Positions 56,075 through 64,000 of a DNA stretch of 64,000 nucleotides are shown here, in pieces (the first letter of the stretch is position 1; every line of letters starts with the position of its first letter). A program made the translations under genes and the position numbers. The stretch is from Pseudomonas flavescens (GTDB lineage: Bacteria; Pseudomonadota; Gammaproteobacteria; Pseudomonadales; Pseudomonadaceae): assembly GCF_013408425.1 (NCBI RefSeq), contig NZ_JACBYV010000001.1:5084001-5148000 (forward strand), given 5' to 3'. Under the pieces are notes generated by a model. The model searched no databases, was not told the origin of the DNA, and saw only the letters and a program-made list of their open reading frames with translations.

Positions 56075-57090
56075 GCGAACAGAGCGCAGCACGCATTGCC
56101 GTGATCGCCGACACCTCCCTGCAGCGCCACGTGCTGCAGCAGGCGTTGAGCAGCAATGGTTATCAGGTGGTACTCAACAGTGATCCGGCGCGGCTCGATG
56201 ACGCTGCGCTGCAGGCCTGCGAGGCCGAGCTGTGGCTGGTCGACCTGGCTCAGTCCGATGATCTGCCGCTGATCGATGCCTTGATGGAAGACTCCAGGGT
56301 GCCAGTGCTGTTCGGCGAGGGCCATGCGCCCGAGCGCAGTTCAGAGCATTACCCGCGCTGGGAGCGGCGTCTGGTCGGCAAACTGAAAAAACTGGTTGGA
56401 GATCCGGCTCTGGCGGCAGGCGCAAGCCTGGAGGGTGTGCTCGCCGAGGCGCAACGCCCCGGGCGCGTCGAGCTACCGGCGGTGCTGGCCAATACCCCAC
56501 TGCAAGTCGGCGAGCCCGCCAAGCAGGTGTGGTTGCTGGCGGCATCTCTGGGGGGGCCAGCGGCGGTGAAAGCTTTTCTCGATGCCCTGCCTGGCGGTTT
56601 GCCGGTCGGGTTTCTGTACGCCCAGCATATCGATCCCAGCTTCGAGACGACGCTGCCTCAGGCAGTGGGTCGGCACAGCCAGTGGCGTGTCGGCACCGTG
56701 CGCGATGGCGACAGCGTACGTTGCGGTGAGGTGGTCGTGGTGCCGGTCAGCAACGAGCTGGCTTTCGCCGACGACGGAGCCCTGCAGGTCACGGCACGGG
56801 CCTGGCCCGAACCCTACAGCCCGTCGATCGACCAGATGATGCTCAACCTGGCGCAGCGCTATGCAGCGTGCAGCGGCGTCATCGCGTTCAGCGGCATGGG
56901 CAGCGACGGCAGTGCGGCCGCTGCCTACGTGAAGCGTCAGGGCGGGGTGATCTGGACGCAGCGCGCCGATAGCTGCGTGTGTTCGAGCATGCCTGACAGC
57001 CTGCGCGAGGGCGGTTACAGCAGCTTCAGCGCCGATCCACGCGAGCTGGCCGCTGCGCTGGTCGACCATCTCGTCGAGCAGTGCCGCTGA
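56071..57090 (+). CDS. chpB: CheB-type methylesterase ChpB
   Basis: ChpB removes methyl groups from PilJ, opposing PilK. The 339-residue protein has a degenerate receiver-like N-terminal domain (about 8-120; VIADTSLQRHVLQQAL and ELWLVDLAQS, without the usual acidic pair). The C-terminal CheB domain follows, with the catalytic triad region AASLGGPAAVK (Ser), YAQHIDPSFE (His) and FSGMGSDGSAAAA (Asp). The ATG at 56071 overlaps the chpA stop as ATGA, so translation is coupled. An in-frame ATG at 56056 within chpA is less likely. chpC follows after 49 bases. Confidence 0.96.
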   Translation: MSEQSAARIAVIADTSLQRHVLQQALSSNGYQVVLNSDPARLDDAALQACEAELWLVDLAQSDDLPLIDALMEDSRVPVLFGEGHAPERSSEHYPRWERRLVGKLKKLVGDPALAAGASLEGVLAEAQRPGRVELPAVLANTPLQVGEPAKQVWLLAASLGGPAAVKAFLDALPGGLPVGFLYAQHIDPSFETTLPQAVGRHSQWRVGTVRDGDSVRCGEVVVVPVSNELAFADDGALQVTARAWPEPYSPSIDQMMLNLAQRYAACSGVIAFSGMGSDGSAAAAYVKRQGGVIWTQRADSCVCSSMPDSLREGGYSSFSADPRELAAALVDHLVEQCR

Positions 57091-57139
57091 CCACGTGTGC
57101 CTTTCTTCCAATGAATTCGCTGCATAACAGGATGTCTTC

Positions 57140-57610
57140 ATGAGCCAAGCCGTCGTTACCCAGAACAGCGTCAGCAGCCTGACCGGTCTGGTCGTGCCGC
57201 TGGCCGATCGCACGCTGCTGCTGCCCAACGTGGCCGTGGCCGAGCTGATTCCCTACCGTGCCCCGCCAGCGATGGCTGGCCTGCCTGACTGGTTTCTCGG
57301 TCAGGTAGCCTGGCGTGACCTGCGCCTGCCACTGCTGTCTTTCGAGGCGGCCTCCGGCGGCCAGGCGGCAGTGGGGGACGGGGCCCGTATCGCCATCCTC
57401 AATGCCCTCGGTGGGCGCCCGAACGTCAAGTTCATCGCCTTGTTGGTGCAGGGCATTCCTCGCTCGCTGCGCGTTGCCGAGGACCTGCCGCGTGCGGATG
57501 TGCCGCTGGCCGCCCTCGAGCTTGCAGCGGTGAAGGTGGATGATGCGGTGCTGCGCATCCCCGATCTGGAAGGGCTGGAGCAATTGCTGGCCGATGCCGA
57601 GCTGATCTGA
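57140..57610 (+). CDS. chpC: CheW-like adaptor ChpC
   Basis: ChpC is a second CheW-type adaptor of the Pil-Chp array, probably linking other receptors to ChpA. The 156-residue protein has one CheW domain (about 15-145, LTGLVVPLADRTLLLPNVAVAELIPY and PDWFLGQVAWRDLRLPLLSFEA). It is the last gene of the cluster in this window. P. aeruginosa continues with chpD and chpE, which are absent here; a cytochrome b561 gene on the other strand follows instead. Confidence 0.95.
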   Translation: MSQAVVTQNSVSSLTGLVVPLADRTLLLPNVAVAELIPYRAPPAMAGLPDWFLGQVAWRDLRLPLLSFEAASGGQAAVGDGARIAILNALGGRPNVKFIALLVQGIPRSLRVAEDLPRADVPLAALELAAVKVDDAVLRIPDLEGLEQLLADAELI

Positions 57611-57696
57611 GTCGTCAGCTCATCGAGTGAACTGCGCTCGCGTGAGCGTGCGCTCCCGAACCGCTTTGCCTTGGCGCGTGTTCAACTCTCGGGGCT

Positions 57697-58221
57697 TCAG
57701 CCGCGACGCGGCAGCATCGCTCTGAGCACCCCGTCGCGCAGCCGATAGTGGTGCCAGAGCGCCATGAACGTGTGCCCCAGAATCAGTGCGAACAGCAGGT
57801 ACTTGGCCGTCAGGTGAAACTGGCGGGCAAGTGCTCTTGCGCCATCGGAAAGCGGCAACGGGTCGATTTGCACCAGCCAGAACAGCTCCACCGGGCGTCT
57901 GCCGAACAGCAGGCCGCTCAACGGCATCAGCAGCAACAACAGGTAGAGCGCTATGTGGCCGGCCTTGGCGGCGCGGCGCTGCCAGATCGCACTATCGCGC
58001 AGCAGGTGCGGGGCACCGTGGCGGGCGCGTACCAGCAAGCGCACCACGGTGAGCAGGAGAATCGTCAGGCCCAGGGACTTGTGCAGCGTGAACACGCCAC
58101 CAGTGCCGCCCAGCAAGTCCGCGACCAGATCCTGGCCATAGGGCAGAAACAGCGTGCAGAGCACCAGCAGGGCGGTAAGCCAGTGCAGGCCGATCTGGGT
58201 GCTCGAATAGCGATGCTTCAT
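57697..58221 (-). CDS. Cytochrome b561-type membrane protein (first copy)
   Basis: This 174-residue four-helix diheme cytochrome b of the CybB (b561) family carries out superoxide or quinol-related electron transfer in the inner membrane. Heme-ligand His residues are visible in QIGLHWLTALLV (residue about 14), FTLHKSLGLTI (about 50), FHLTAKYLLFALILGHTFMALWHH (about 130-155). The start ATG 58221 is chosen because the family begins close to the first helix. It converges with chpC and stands alone. A paralogue with the same layout is at 62502-63047; the two are clearly different in sequence. Confidence 0.93.
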   Translation of the reverse strand: MKHRYSSTQIGLHWLTALLVLCTLFLPYGQDLVADLLGGTGGVFTLHKSLGLTILLLTVVRLLVRARHGAPHLLRDSAIWQRRAAKAGHIALYLLLLLMPLSGLLFGRRPVELFWLVQIDPLPLSDGARALARQFHLTAKYLLFALILGHTFMALWHHYRLRDGVLRAMLPRRG

Positions 58222-58401
58222 GGTTCCGCCTCTCATCAGGCACCCGCTGCGTGCCAGCTCTCAGCGCGCGATCATACCCATTTGGCCAGACGTTTTTTGT
58301 GGTTTTGTCGTCATTGATTGATAGCGGCTGTAGGCCCGTTTTGTCAAAGAAACAGTCCGGTTTTCGACGAGTTCACGTGCAAACCCTCACCCATTGCGGG
58401 C

Positions 58402-59121
58402 TCAGAAATCGCCCCAGAGGTGCTGGGCTACCGCCAGCGCTGCCACCGGCGCGGTTTCCGTGCGCAGCACGCGCGGACCCAGGCGCGCGGCATGGAAACC
58501 GGCGCCCTGTGCCTGTTCCACCTCTGCGTCGCTCAGGCCACCCTCAGGGCCGATCAGAAATGCCAGGGATCCTGGTCGGGCATGGCTGGTCAGCGGTTCG
58601 GCGACCGGATGCAGCACCAGTTTCAGGTCGGCCTGGCTTTGCTGCAGCCACTCGTCCAAAGGGATGGGCGCATTGATCAGCGGTATCACCGAGCGTCCGC
58701 ATTGCTCGCAGGCGCTGATCGCCACCTGCCGCCAGTGCGCCATGCGCTTGTCGGCGCGTTCATCCTTCAGGCGCACCTCGCAGCGGGCGCTGACGATCGG
58801 ACTGATCACCTGGGCGCCCAGCTCGGTGGCTTTCTGGATGGCCCAATCCATGCGCTCACCGCGAGACAGGCCCTGGCCCAGATGAATGTGCAGAGGCGAC
58901 TCGGCCTGCCCGGCGAGCTGCTCGCGCAGTTCGACACGTACGCTCTTCTTGCCGACCTCGATCAGTTCACCGCGAAACTCCTGGCCGCTGCCATCGAACA
59001 GTTGCACCGCATCGCCCGCAGCATGGCGCAGCACGCGGCCGATGTAGTGGGCCTGGGCCTCCGGCAGCTCGTGCTGACCGAGGGAAAGAGGGGCATCGAT
59101 GAAGAAACGGGAAAGGCGCAT
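58402..59121 (-). CDS. rsmE: 16S rRNA m3U1498 methyltransferase RsmE
   Basis: RsmE methylates U1498 in helix 44 of 16S rRNA. The 239-residue SPOUT-class protein has an N-terminal PUA-like domain (1-70, MRLSRFFIDAPLSLGQHELPEAQAHYIGRVLRHAAGD). The C-terminal methyltransferase domain carries the trefoil-knot signature FLIGPEGGLSDAEVEQAQGAGF and ARLGPRVLRTETAPVAALAV. The same-strand cytochrome gene lies 180 bases downstream; upstream, the 358-base gap to the OprD gene is divergent. In P. aeruginosa rsmE and bioA are near each other, as here. Confidence 0.97.
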   Translation of the reverse strand: MRLSRFFIDAPLSLGQHELPEAQAHYIGRVLRHAAGDAVQLFDGSGQEFRGELIEVGKKSVRVELREQLAGQAESPLHIHLGQGLSRGERMDWAIQKATELGAQVISPIVSARCEVRLKDERADKRMAHWRQVAISACEQCGRSVIPLINAPIPLDEWLQQSQADLKLVLHPVAEPLTSHARPGSLAFLIGPEGGLSDAEVEQAQGAGFHAARLGPRVLRTETAPVAALAVAQHLWGDF

Positions 59122-59479
59122 GGCGGTAACGGGTATGGGCTAAGGGTGGCCAAGCATAACCGGGTGGCGTTTTTTCTGCAGGCCGTCAGGGCGTTTGCAC
59201 ATCGCTGCAGGCCATGCTGAGACGGTCGTGCGCCTCCGTCTGGCATCGAGGGTTGCGGTGATACGCCCATAACCCATAGGGTAAAAAAAGAACGGCTCTG
59301 CTCCCGGGCTGCATTCCCGGGGCGCTTCAACACGGCAGGGCTGGTTAAGGGGCGGGTGGCTCACTCGTACGCACGTCAGGCTGGGGAGACCTGTTGCCGT
59401 GCATCGTCGTGGGCGCTGCAGCCTGCCCCGATCCAAGGGCGGAGTATCCGCCGTCACATTCCACGCATAGGGAATAATA
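59122..59479. other. 358-base intergenic region between rsmE and the OprD gene
   Basis: No gene is visible in this interval. It must hold the promoters of the two divergent neighbours. A stretch near 59268-59292 contains CCCATAACCCATAGGG followed by an A-run. GGAATAATA just before 59480 includes the ribosome site of the porin gene. I see no confident operator. Confidence 0.6.
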
Positions 59480-60790
59480 ATGAAAGTGCAACGTACCGGA
59501 TTATCGTTGATGGCGCTGAGCGCCAGCGTTCTGGCCATCTCCACCGCGCAGGCGAGCCAGGCCGAATCCAAGGGGTTTCTCGAAGACAGCACGCTGGATC
59601 TGCTGACCCGCAATGTCTACTGGCACATGGACCGCCATGCGACGGGCGCCCAGGACAACCGCGAGTGGGGCCAGGGGTTTCATCTGAACTACAGCTCGGG
59701 CTACACGCAGGGCACCGTCGGCTTTGGCGCCGATCTGAACGCCTACATGGGCATCAAGCTCGACAGCGGTCGCGGGCGTTCGGGGTCCGGGCTGCTGCCG
59801 GTGGATTCGGCCACCAGTCGTGCCGACGACGAATTCGGCTCTCTGGGCGGGGCAGTGAAGATGCGCCTCTCCAATTCGGAACTCAAGTACGGGCAGTTGC
59901 GTCCCTACAATCCGGTCATCGCGGTAGCCGACGCCCGCCTGGTGCCCGCCACCGCCACCGGTTTCCAGCTGACCAGCGCCGAGATCGACGGGCTGATCAT
60001 CGACGCCGGTCATTTCACGTCGTCCAGGGATTTCAATCAGGCCGGTAGTCGCGACGGCTTCTACAGCACCTACGCGCCAGGCGTGGAAGGCGGCAATGTC
60101 GATTATCTGGGCGCCAGTTGGCTAGCCAGCGATGCCTTGAGCTTCAGCGCCTACGCCTCGCGCTATGAAGACCTGTGGCGTCAGTACTACGGCAATGCCA
60201 TCTACAACCTGCCGCTCAGTGACGAGCAGGCACTGAATGTCGATTTCAACATCTACCGTACGCTGGACGAGGGCAAGTCCGTGGCTGGCGACATCGACGT
60301 CACCGCCTGGTCGCTGGCAACCGCCTACTCGGTGGGCGCACACACCTTCACCATCGCCCACCAGCGGGTTCATGGCGACCAGCCGTTCGACTACCTGACG
60401 CTTGGCGGTGGTGGCGCGCAGGATTCCATCTACCTGGCCAACTCGTCGCAACTGGTCGACTTCAATGGCCCGGGCGAGCGTTCCTGGCGGGCCACCTACG
60501 CCATGGATCTGGCCAGTTACGGGGTGCCGGGGCTGTCGTTCTACGTCTCGTACATCCGCGGCGACAATGTCGATGGCAGCAAGATGGATGCGTCCAGCCC
60601 TTACGGCTATTACGCCGACAACGAGAAGCATTGGGAGCGTGACGTGAACGTGCAGTACGTGGTGCAGAGTGGCGCGGCCAAGGATCTCAAGTTCCGTCTG
60701 CGTCAGGCGACGCACCGCATTTCCGGAACTTCGGATGTGGACTCCGACCAGGTGCGCTTCATCGTCGAGTATCCGCTGAGCGTGCTCTGA
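59480..60790 (+). CDS. OprD family outer membrane porin
   Basis: This 436-residue OprD-type substrate-specific channel has a signal peptide (about residues 1-25, LSLMALSASVLAISTAQA). The mature N terminus SKGFLEDSTLDLLTRNVYW is the classical OprD/OccD/OccK beginning. Repeating amphipathic strands and an aromatic-ending C-terminal strand (SDQVRFIVEYPLSVL) complete an 18-strand barrel. The substrate cannot be told from sequence; relatives take amino acids, aromatic acids or dicarboxylates. It stands alone, with a strong shared terminator after it. Confidence 0.95.
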   Translation: MKVQRTGLSLMALSASVLAISTAQASQAESKGFLEDSTLDLLTRNVYWHMDRHATGAQDNREWGQGFHLNYSSGYTQGTVGFGADLNAYMGIKLDSGRGRSGSGLLPVDSATSRADDEFGSLGGAVKMRLSNSELKYGQLRPYNPVIAVADARLVPATATGFQLTSAEIDGLIIDAGHFTSSRDFNQAGSRDGFYSTYAPGVEGGNVDYLGASWLASDALSFSAYASRYEDLWRQYYGNAIYNLPLSDEQALNVDFNIYRTLDEGKSVAGDIDVTAWSLATAYSVGAHTFTIAHQRVHGDQPFDYLTLGGGGAQDSIYLANSSQLVDFNGPGERSWRATYAMDLASYGVPGLSFYVSYIRGDNVDGSKMDASSPYGYYADNEKHWERDVNVQYVVQSGAAKDLKFRLRQATHRISGTSDVDSDQVRFIVEYPLSVL

Positions 60791-60800
60791 GCGCGACATG

Positions 60801-60829
60801 ACGGCAGGCGGGCCACCCCCGCCTGCCGT
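60801..60829. terminator. Bidirectional terminator between OprD gene and bioA
   Basis: ACGGCAGGCGGG-CCACC-CCCGCCTGCCGT has a perfect 12-bp stem and 5-base loop, centred in the 44-base gap between convergent genes. T-tracts are weak on both sides. It is the obvious shared terminator. Confidence 0.8.
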
Positions 60830-60834
60830 ATCGC

Positions 60835-62238
60835 TCAGCCCGGGTCGCGAAAGCCCGGGTAACGGGTATCGCCCGTCGCCACGCTGACCGAGGTGCGAGT
60901 GGCCAGGTCGATGCCTTCGCTGGCAACGTCGGCGAGGAAGTCGATCTGCTCTGCGCTGATCACGTAGGGCGGCAGGAAGTACACCACGCTGCCCAGCGGC
61001 CTCAGTAGCGCACCGCGGGTCAGGGCATGCTGGTACACCTGCAGGCCCCGTCGCTCCTGCCAGGGGTAGGCGACCTTGCCGGCCTTGTCCTGAACCATCT
61101 CGATGGCCAGGGCCATGCCGGTCTGGCGTACTTCGGCGACGTGTGGGTGGTCCACCAGGTGAGCGGTGGCGCTGGCCATGCGTGCGGCCAGCGCCTTGTT
61201 GGCCTCGATCACGCCGTCCTCCTCGAAGATATCCAGCGTCGCCAGCGCCGCCGCGCAGGCCAGTGGGTTGCCGGTGTAGGTGTGCGAATGGAGGAACGCA
61301 CGCAAGGTGGCGTAATCGTCGTAGAAGGCGCTGTAGACATCATCGGTGGTCAACACCGCCGCCATCGGCAGGTAGCCACCCGTGAGGGCCTTGGAGAGCA
61401 CCAGGAAGTCCGGCGTGATGCCCGCCTGTTCGCAGGCGAACATGGTTCCGGTGCGGCCGAAGCCGACGGCGATTTCGTCGTGGATCAGGTGCACACCATA
61501 GCGGTCGCAGGCTTCGCGCAGCAGGGTCAGGTAGATGGGGTGATACATGCGCATGCCGCCCGCGCCCTGAATCAGCGGCTCGACGATCACCGCCGCGACT
61601 TCGTGGTGGTGGTCGGCCAGGGTCTGCTCCATTGCCGTGAACATTGTCCGCGAGTGTTCTTCCCAGCTCACGCCGTCCGGGCGCAGGTAGCAGTCCGGGC
61701 TCGGCACCTTGAGGGTGTCCAGCAGCAGTGCCTTGTAAGTGTCGGTGAACAGCGCCACATCGCCTACCGACATCGCCGCCACGGTTTCGCCGTGATAACT
61801 GTTGCTCAGGGTGATGAAGCGTTTCTTCGCCGGCTTGCCGCTGTTGAGCCAGTAATGGAAGCTCATCTTCAGCGCCACTTCGATGCCCGAGGAACCGTTG
61901 TCGGCATAGAACACCCGGTTCAGGCCCTCCGGGGTGATCCGCACCAGGCGCTCGGACAGCTCGACCACCGGCTGATGGCTGAAGCCCGCGAGCATCACAT
62001 GCTCGAGAGTGTCGATCTGCGCCTTGATGCGTTCGCCGATACGCGGGTTGGCATGGCCGAACACGTTGACCCACCAGGAGCTCACCGCGTCGAGGTAGCG
62101 CTTGCCTTCGAAGTCCTCCAGCCATACGCCTTCACCGCGGCGGATCGGAATCAGCGGCAACCGCTCGTGATCCTTCATCTGCGTACAGGGGTGCCAGAGA
62201 ACCTCCAGGTCACGCTGCATCCAGTGTTGGTTAGTCAT
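60835..62238 (-). CDS. bioA: Adenosylmethionine-8-amino-7-oxononanoate aminotransferase BioA
   Basis: BioA uses SAM as the amino donor to make 7,8-diaminopelargonic acid in biotin synthesis. The 467-residue PLP enzyme has the family start DLEVLWHPCTQMKDHE, DNGSSGIEVALKMSFHYW, HDEIAVGFGRTGTMFACE, and the PLP-lysine region DFLVLSKALTGGYLPMA (Lys near 283). No other biotin genes lie nearby. It is divergent from the second cytochrome b561 gene, with 263 bases between starts. Confidence 0.97.
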   Translation of the reverse strand: MTNQHWMQRDLEVLWHPCTQMKDHERLPLIPIRRGEGVWLEDFEGKRYLDAVSSWWVNVFGHANPRIGERIKAQIDTLEHVMLAGFSHQPVVELSERLVRITPEGLNRVFYADNGSSGIEVALKMSFHYWLNSGKPAKKRFITLSNSYHGETVAAMSVGDVALFTDTYKALLLDTLKVPSPDCYLRPDGVSWEEHSRTMFTAMEQTLADHHHEVAAVIVEPLIQGAGGMRMYHPIYLTLLREACDRYGVHLIHDEIAVGFGRTGTMFACEQAGITPDFLVLSKALTGGYLPMAAVLTTDDVYSAFYDDYATLRAFLHSHTYTGNPLACAAALATLDIFEEDGVIEANKALAARMASATAHLVDHPHVAEVRQTGMALAIEMVQDKAGKVAYPWQERRGLQVYQHALTRGALLRPLGSVVYFLPPYVISAEQIDFLADVASEGIDLATRTSVSVATGDTRYPGFRDPG

Positions 62239-62430
62239 CGACGTGCTCTCTCAATCAACAGCGGGCAAGCCTATCAGATGCGGCAAGGCGACGTTTTGCT
62301 GCCGCAGCGCCCGCTGATCGGGGAAAACGACCGCTCGCGTAGAGGGTTTTGAACTCCGCCCGTGGGGGCTTCACTAATCTGGTTGACCAGCGAGCAGGTG
62401 CGGTATATATCGGTTTAGTAGATATTTCAA

Positions 62431-62468
62431 AGCAACAATTTCTGCTTTAAGTCGATAGGTTTGTTGCT
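62431..62468. promoter_or_regulatory. Spaced inverted repeat in the bioA / cytochrome b561 gap
   Basis: AGCAACAA at 62431-62438 and TTGTTGCT at 62461-62468 are perfect complements, with centres 30 bases apart (about three DNA turns). They flank an AT-rich segment between the divergent bioA and cytochrome b561 genes, 33 bases upstream of the latter. This could be a dimeric regulator site or part of the promoter. Confidence 0.35.
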
Positions 62469-62501
62469 AATCTCTGGACTCTCATCCCTTGGAATCAGGC
62501 C

Positions 62502-63047
62502 ATGCAGTGGCGTAACTCAACCCTTCGTTACGGTCTCGTCAGCGTGTCTCTGCACTGGCTGGTGGCCATTGCGGTATTCGGTCTATTCGCGCTGGGTTTC
62601 TGGATGGTCGGCCTCAGCTATTACAGCACCTGGTACCAGACAGCCCCGAATATTCACAAGAGCATCGGCATTCTGCTGTTCGTGGTCATGGTCGCCCGTT
62701 TGTCATGGCGCCTGGCAAGCCCGCCACCACCTGCGCTGCCCGAGCATGGCCGATTGACCCGAGTGGCCAGCAAGCTGGGCCACAGCTTCCTTTACCTCGG
62801 CCTGTTCGTGTTGATGATTTCCGGCTACCTGATTTCCACCGCCGACGGTCGCCCGATCAGCGTGTTCGGGCTGTTCGAGGTGCCGGCAAGCGTGACCAGC
62901 ATCCCCAATCAGGGCGATATCGCCGGGTTGATCCATGAATATCTGGCGTGGGCTATCGTGATCTTTGCTGCATTGCATGGCCTGGCTGCATTGAAACACC
63001 ACTTCATCGACCGTGACCGCACCCTGTTGCGTATCTTCGGGCGTTGA
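62502..63047 (+). CDS. Cytochrome b561 (CybB-type), YceI-linked copy
   Basis: This 181-residue four-helix diheme cytochrome b sits directly upstream of yceI, the same pairing as E. coli yceJ-yceI. Heme-ligand His positions appear in [55 protein letters not shown] and [13 protein letters not shown]. It is a paralogue of the gene at 57697-58221 but differs throughout. The ribosome site is weak. yceI begins 61 bases downstream. Confidence 0.93.
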   Translation: MQWRNSTLRYGLVSVSLHWLVAIAVFGLFALGFWMVGLSYYSTWYQTAPNIHKSIGILLFVVMVARLSWRLASPPPPALPEHGRLTRVASKLGHSFLYLGLFVLMISGYLISTADGRPISVFGLFEVPASVTSIPNQGDIAGLIHEYLAWAIVIFAALHGLAALKHHFIDRDRTLLRIFGR

Positions 63048-63108
63048 TCTTCAAGCCGTTTCGGCGTTGCCCCGCGGCGTCGTTCATTTCATCTCACAAG
63101 GAGTTTCC

Positions 63109-63687
63109 ATGTTGAAGAAGACTTTCGCCGCACTGGCACTGGGCACCGCACTGTTGGGCGCTGGCCATGCAATGGCTGCTGACTACGCCATCGACAAGGA
63201 AGGCCAGCACGCCTTCGTCAATTTCAAGATCAGCCACCTGGGCTACAGCTGGCTGTACGGTACCTTCAAGGATTTCGACGGCAGCTTCAGCTTCGATGAG
63301 AAGAACCCTGAGGCCAGCAAGGTCAACGTCACCCTGAAGACCGAAAGCGTCGACACCAACCACGCCGAGCGTGACAAGCACATCCGTGGTTCGGACTTCC
63401 TCAATGTCAGCAAGAACCCGACCGCAACCTTCGCATCTACCGCCGTCAAGTCGACTGGCAAAGGCACCGCCGATATCACCGGCAACCTGACCCTCAACGG
63501 CGTGACCAAGCCGGTAGTGATCGCTGCCAAGTTCATCGGCCAGGGCGACGATCCATGGGGCGGCTACCGTGCAGGCTTCGAGGGCAGCACCAAACTGAAG
63601 CTGAAAGACTTCAACATCGAGAAGGATCTGGGTCCGGCTTCGCAGGAAGTCGAGCTGATCATCTCCGTGGAAGGCGTACGCAAGTAA
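63109..63687 (+). CDS. yceI: YceI family periplasmic protein
   Basis: This 192-residue secreted protein has a signal peptide ([23 protein letters not shown], cut before ADYAID) and a lipocalin-like beta-barrel that binds polyisoprenoid or similar lipids in the family. Signature pieces are [33 protein letters not shown] and [20 protein letters not shown]. The start at 63109 has a strong AAGGAG. Coupling to the upstream b561 gene suggests a shared redox/lipid (perhaps quinone) role. A strong terminator follows. Confidence 0.95.
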   Translation: MLKKTFAALALGTALLGAGHAMAADYAIDKEGQHAFVNFKISHLGYSWLYGTFKDFDGSFSFDEKNPEASKVNVTLKTESVDTNHAERDKHIRGSDFLNVSKNPTATFASTAVKSTGKGTADITGNLTLNGVTKPVVIAAKFIGQGDDPWGGYRAGFEGSTKLKLKDFNIEKDLGPASQEVELIISVEGVRK

Positions 63688-63703
63688 GCCTGAACGCCGC
63701 ATG

Positions 63704-63735
63704 AAAAACGCCGACCTTGGGGTCGGCGTTTTTTT
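63704..63735 (+). terminator. Strong intrinsic terminator after yceI
   Basis: A stem of AAAAACGCCGACC with its complement, loop TTGG, is followed by a run of T. It lies 16 bases after the yceI stop codon. Confidence 0.9.
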
Positions 63736-63805
63736 GCCCGGCATTCCTGATACGCCAACCGCTACCCTGATGGGCGCAGCGAAAAGCCGCACTCGCTGCA
63801 CGAAT

Positions 63806-63834
63806 GAAAACGCCGGCACGAGGCCGGCGTTTTC
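63806..63834. terminator. Second terminator hairpin, serving the minus-strand gene at the right edge
   Basis: GAAAACGCCGGC-ACGAG-GCCGGCGTTTTC is a perfect 12-bp stem. Read on the minus strand it lies 14 bases after the stop of the gene at 63848 and ends with TTTTC. It could also back up the yceI terminator. Confidence 0.8.
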
Positions 63835-63847
63835 AATGAGCCACTGC

Positions 63848-64000
63848 TCAGCTGTCGCGATTGCGGGTCAGCAGGGCTGGCTTCTCGCCGCGGGGGCGGG
63901 TGCTTTGCAGCTGGTCGAGCTGCTCGGGTGTCGGCAGGCGGTCGCTACGCGAGCTCTTGTGCACGATCACCGGCTGCTTGTCGCGGCTGCTGCGCACGGC
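63848..64000 (-). CDS. C-terminal tail of a probable DEAD-box RNA helicase (RhlE-type), partial
   Basis: Only the last 50 codons lie in the window. The translated tail is basic and low in complexity (AVRSSRDKQPVIVHKSS, then LPTPEQLDQLQ, ending in LLTRNRDS). This resembles the C-terminal extension of Pseudomonas RhlE-type DEAD-box helicases, which lies near yceI in P. aeruginosa. The catalytic helicase core is outside the window, so the call rests on the tail and location only. Confidence 0.55.
   Translation of the reverse strand, partial: AVRSSRDKQPVIVHKSSRSDRLPTPEQLDQLQSTRPRGEKPALLTRNRDS

Noticed and set aside
52850..56092. A 1,080-codon open frame on the minus strand opposite the C-terminal half of chpA
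   Set aside because: It is an antisense shadow created by GC-rich third-position bias. Its translation has no domain pattern, and the sense frame is a fully recognisable kinase.
57630..57665. CGCTC-GCGT-GAGCG small hairpin between chpC and cytochrome b561 as terminator
   Set aside because: Only 5 bp of stem without T-run; too weak to call, although some terminator must be near.

Overview
The window looks like a chromosome segment of a Pseudomonas-type gammaproteobacterium. The evidence is the GC-rich codon use throughout, the complete pilG-pilH-pilI-pilJ-pilK-chpA-chpB-chpC chemosensory cluster, pilT-pilU, phoB-phoR beside ubiA-ubiC, recG-oxyR beside exbB-exbD-tonB, and the pyrR-pyrB-degenerate dihydroorotase operon. 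All of these are familiar Pseudomonas arrangements. I would guess the P. mendocina/oleovorans neighbourhood, but that is inference. Almost everything is conserved core genome. I found no CRISPR array, tRNA, rRNA, prophage or intact insertion sequence.

Layout, left to right. 1-5.9 kb, minus strand: a truncated outer-membrane barrel protein, a CBS-domain membrane protein, phoR, phoB (with a Pho box upstream), ubiA and ubiC. 6.0-8.4 kb, plus: rubredoxin, its reductase, an HU protein, a 110-bp element with inverted ends, and a small SCP2-like protein. 8.5-15.4 kb, minus: an HDOD/YbaK fusion protein, recG, oxyR, tonB, exbD, exbB. 15.6-21.2 kb: an SDR protein (plus), then ridA, spoT, rpoZ, gmk and yicC (minus). 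21.4-23.7 kb, plus: rph, a DUF4870 protein and an unknown membrane-anchored protein. 23.7-32.7 kb, minus: DUF3392, hemW, rdgB, DUF4426, metW, metX, a dynamin-like GTPase, DUF167, yggT, proC, yggS. 32.9-35.1 kb, plus: pilT and pilU. 35.1-37.2 kb, minus: a radical SAM plus DUF4130 gene pair of unknown function with a perfect-looking LexA box. 37.4 kb: a TM2 protein (plus). 37.8-43.8 kb, minus: pyrC-like, pyrB, pyrR, ruvX, algH, a third-type tonB and gshB. 44.0-57.6 kb, plus: the whole Pil-Chp chemosensory system, including a 7.6-kb chpA. 57.7-64 kb: cytochrome b561, rsmE, an OprD-type porin, bioA, a second cytochrome b561 with yceI, and the tail of a probable DEAD-box helicase.

Together, the pilT/pilU motors, tonB3-like gene and Pil-Chp system account for type IV pilus retraction and its control by surface or chemical signals. 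phoBR, oxyR, spoT/rpoZ and the exbBD-tonB operon handle phosphate, peroxide, stringent and iron responses. metX-metW, proC, pyrB-pyrC-pyrR, gshB, hemW, ubiA/C and bioA are biosynthetic.

The points most worth a second look are: the SOS-type operator on the radical SAM/DUF4130 pair; the phase-neutral 7-bp tandem repeat that has become coding sequence at the hemW start; the four-copy ADD(S/G)W repeat in the ChpA linker; the 19-bp perfect palindrome in front of exbB; the small inverted-repeat element after the HU gene; and a leftward terminator-like hairpin upstream of gshB with no obvious gene to serve.
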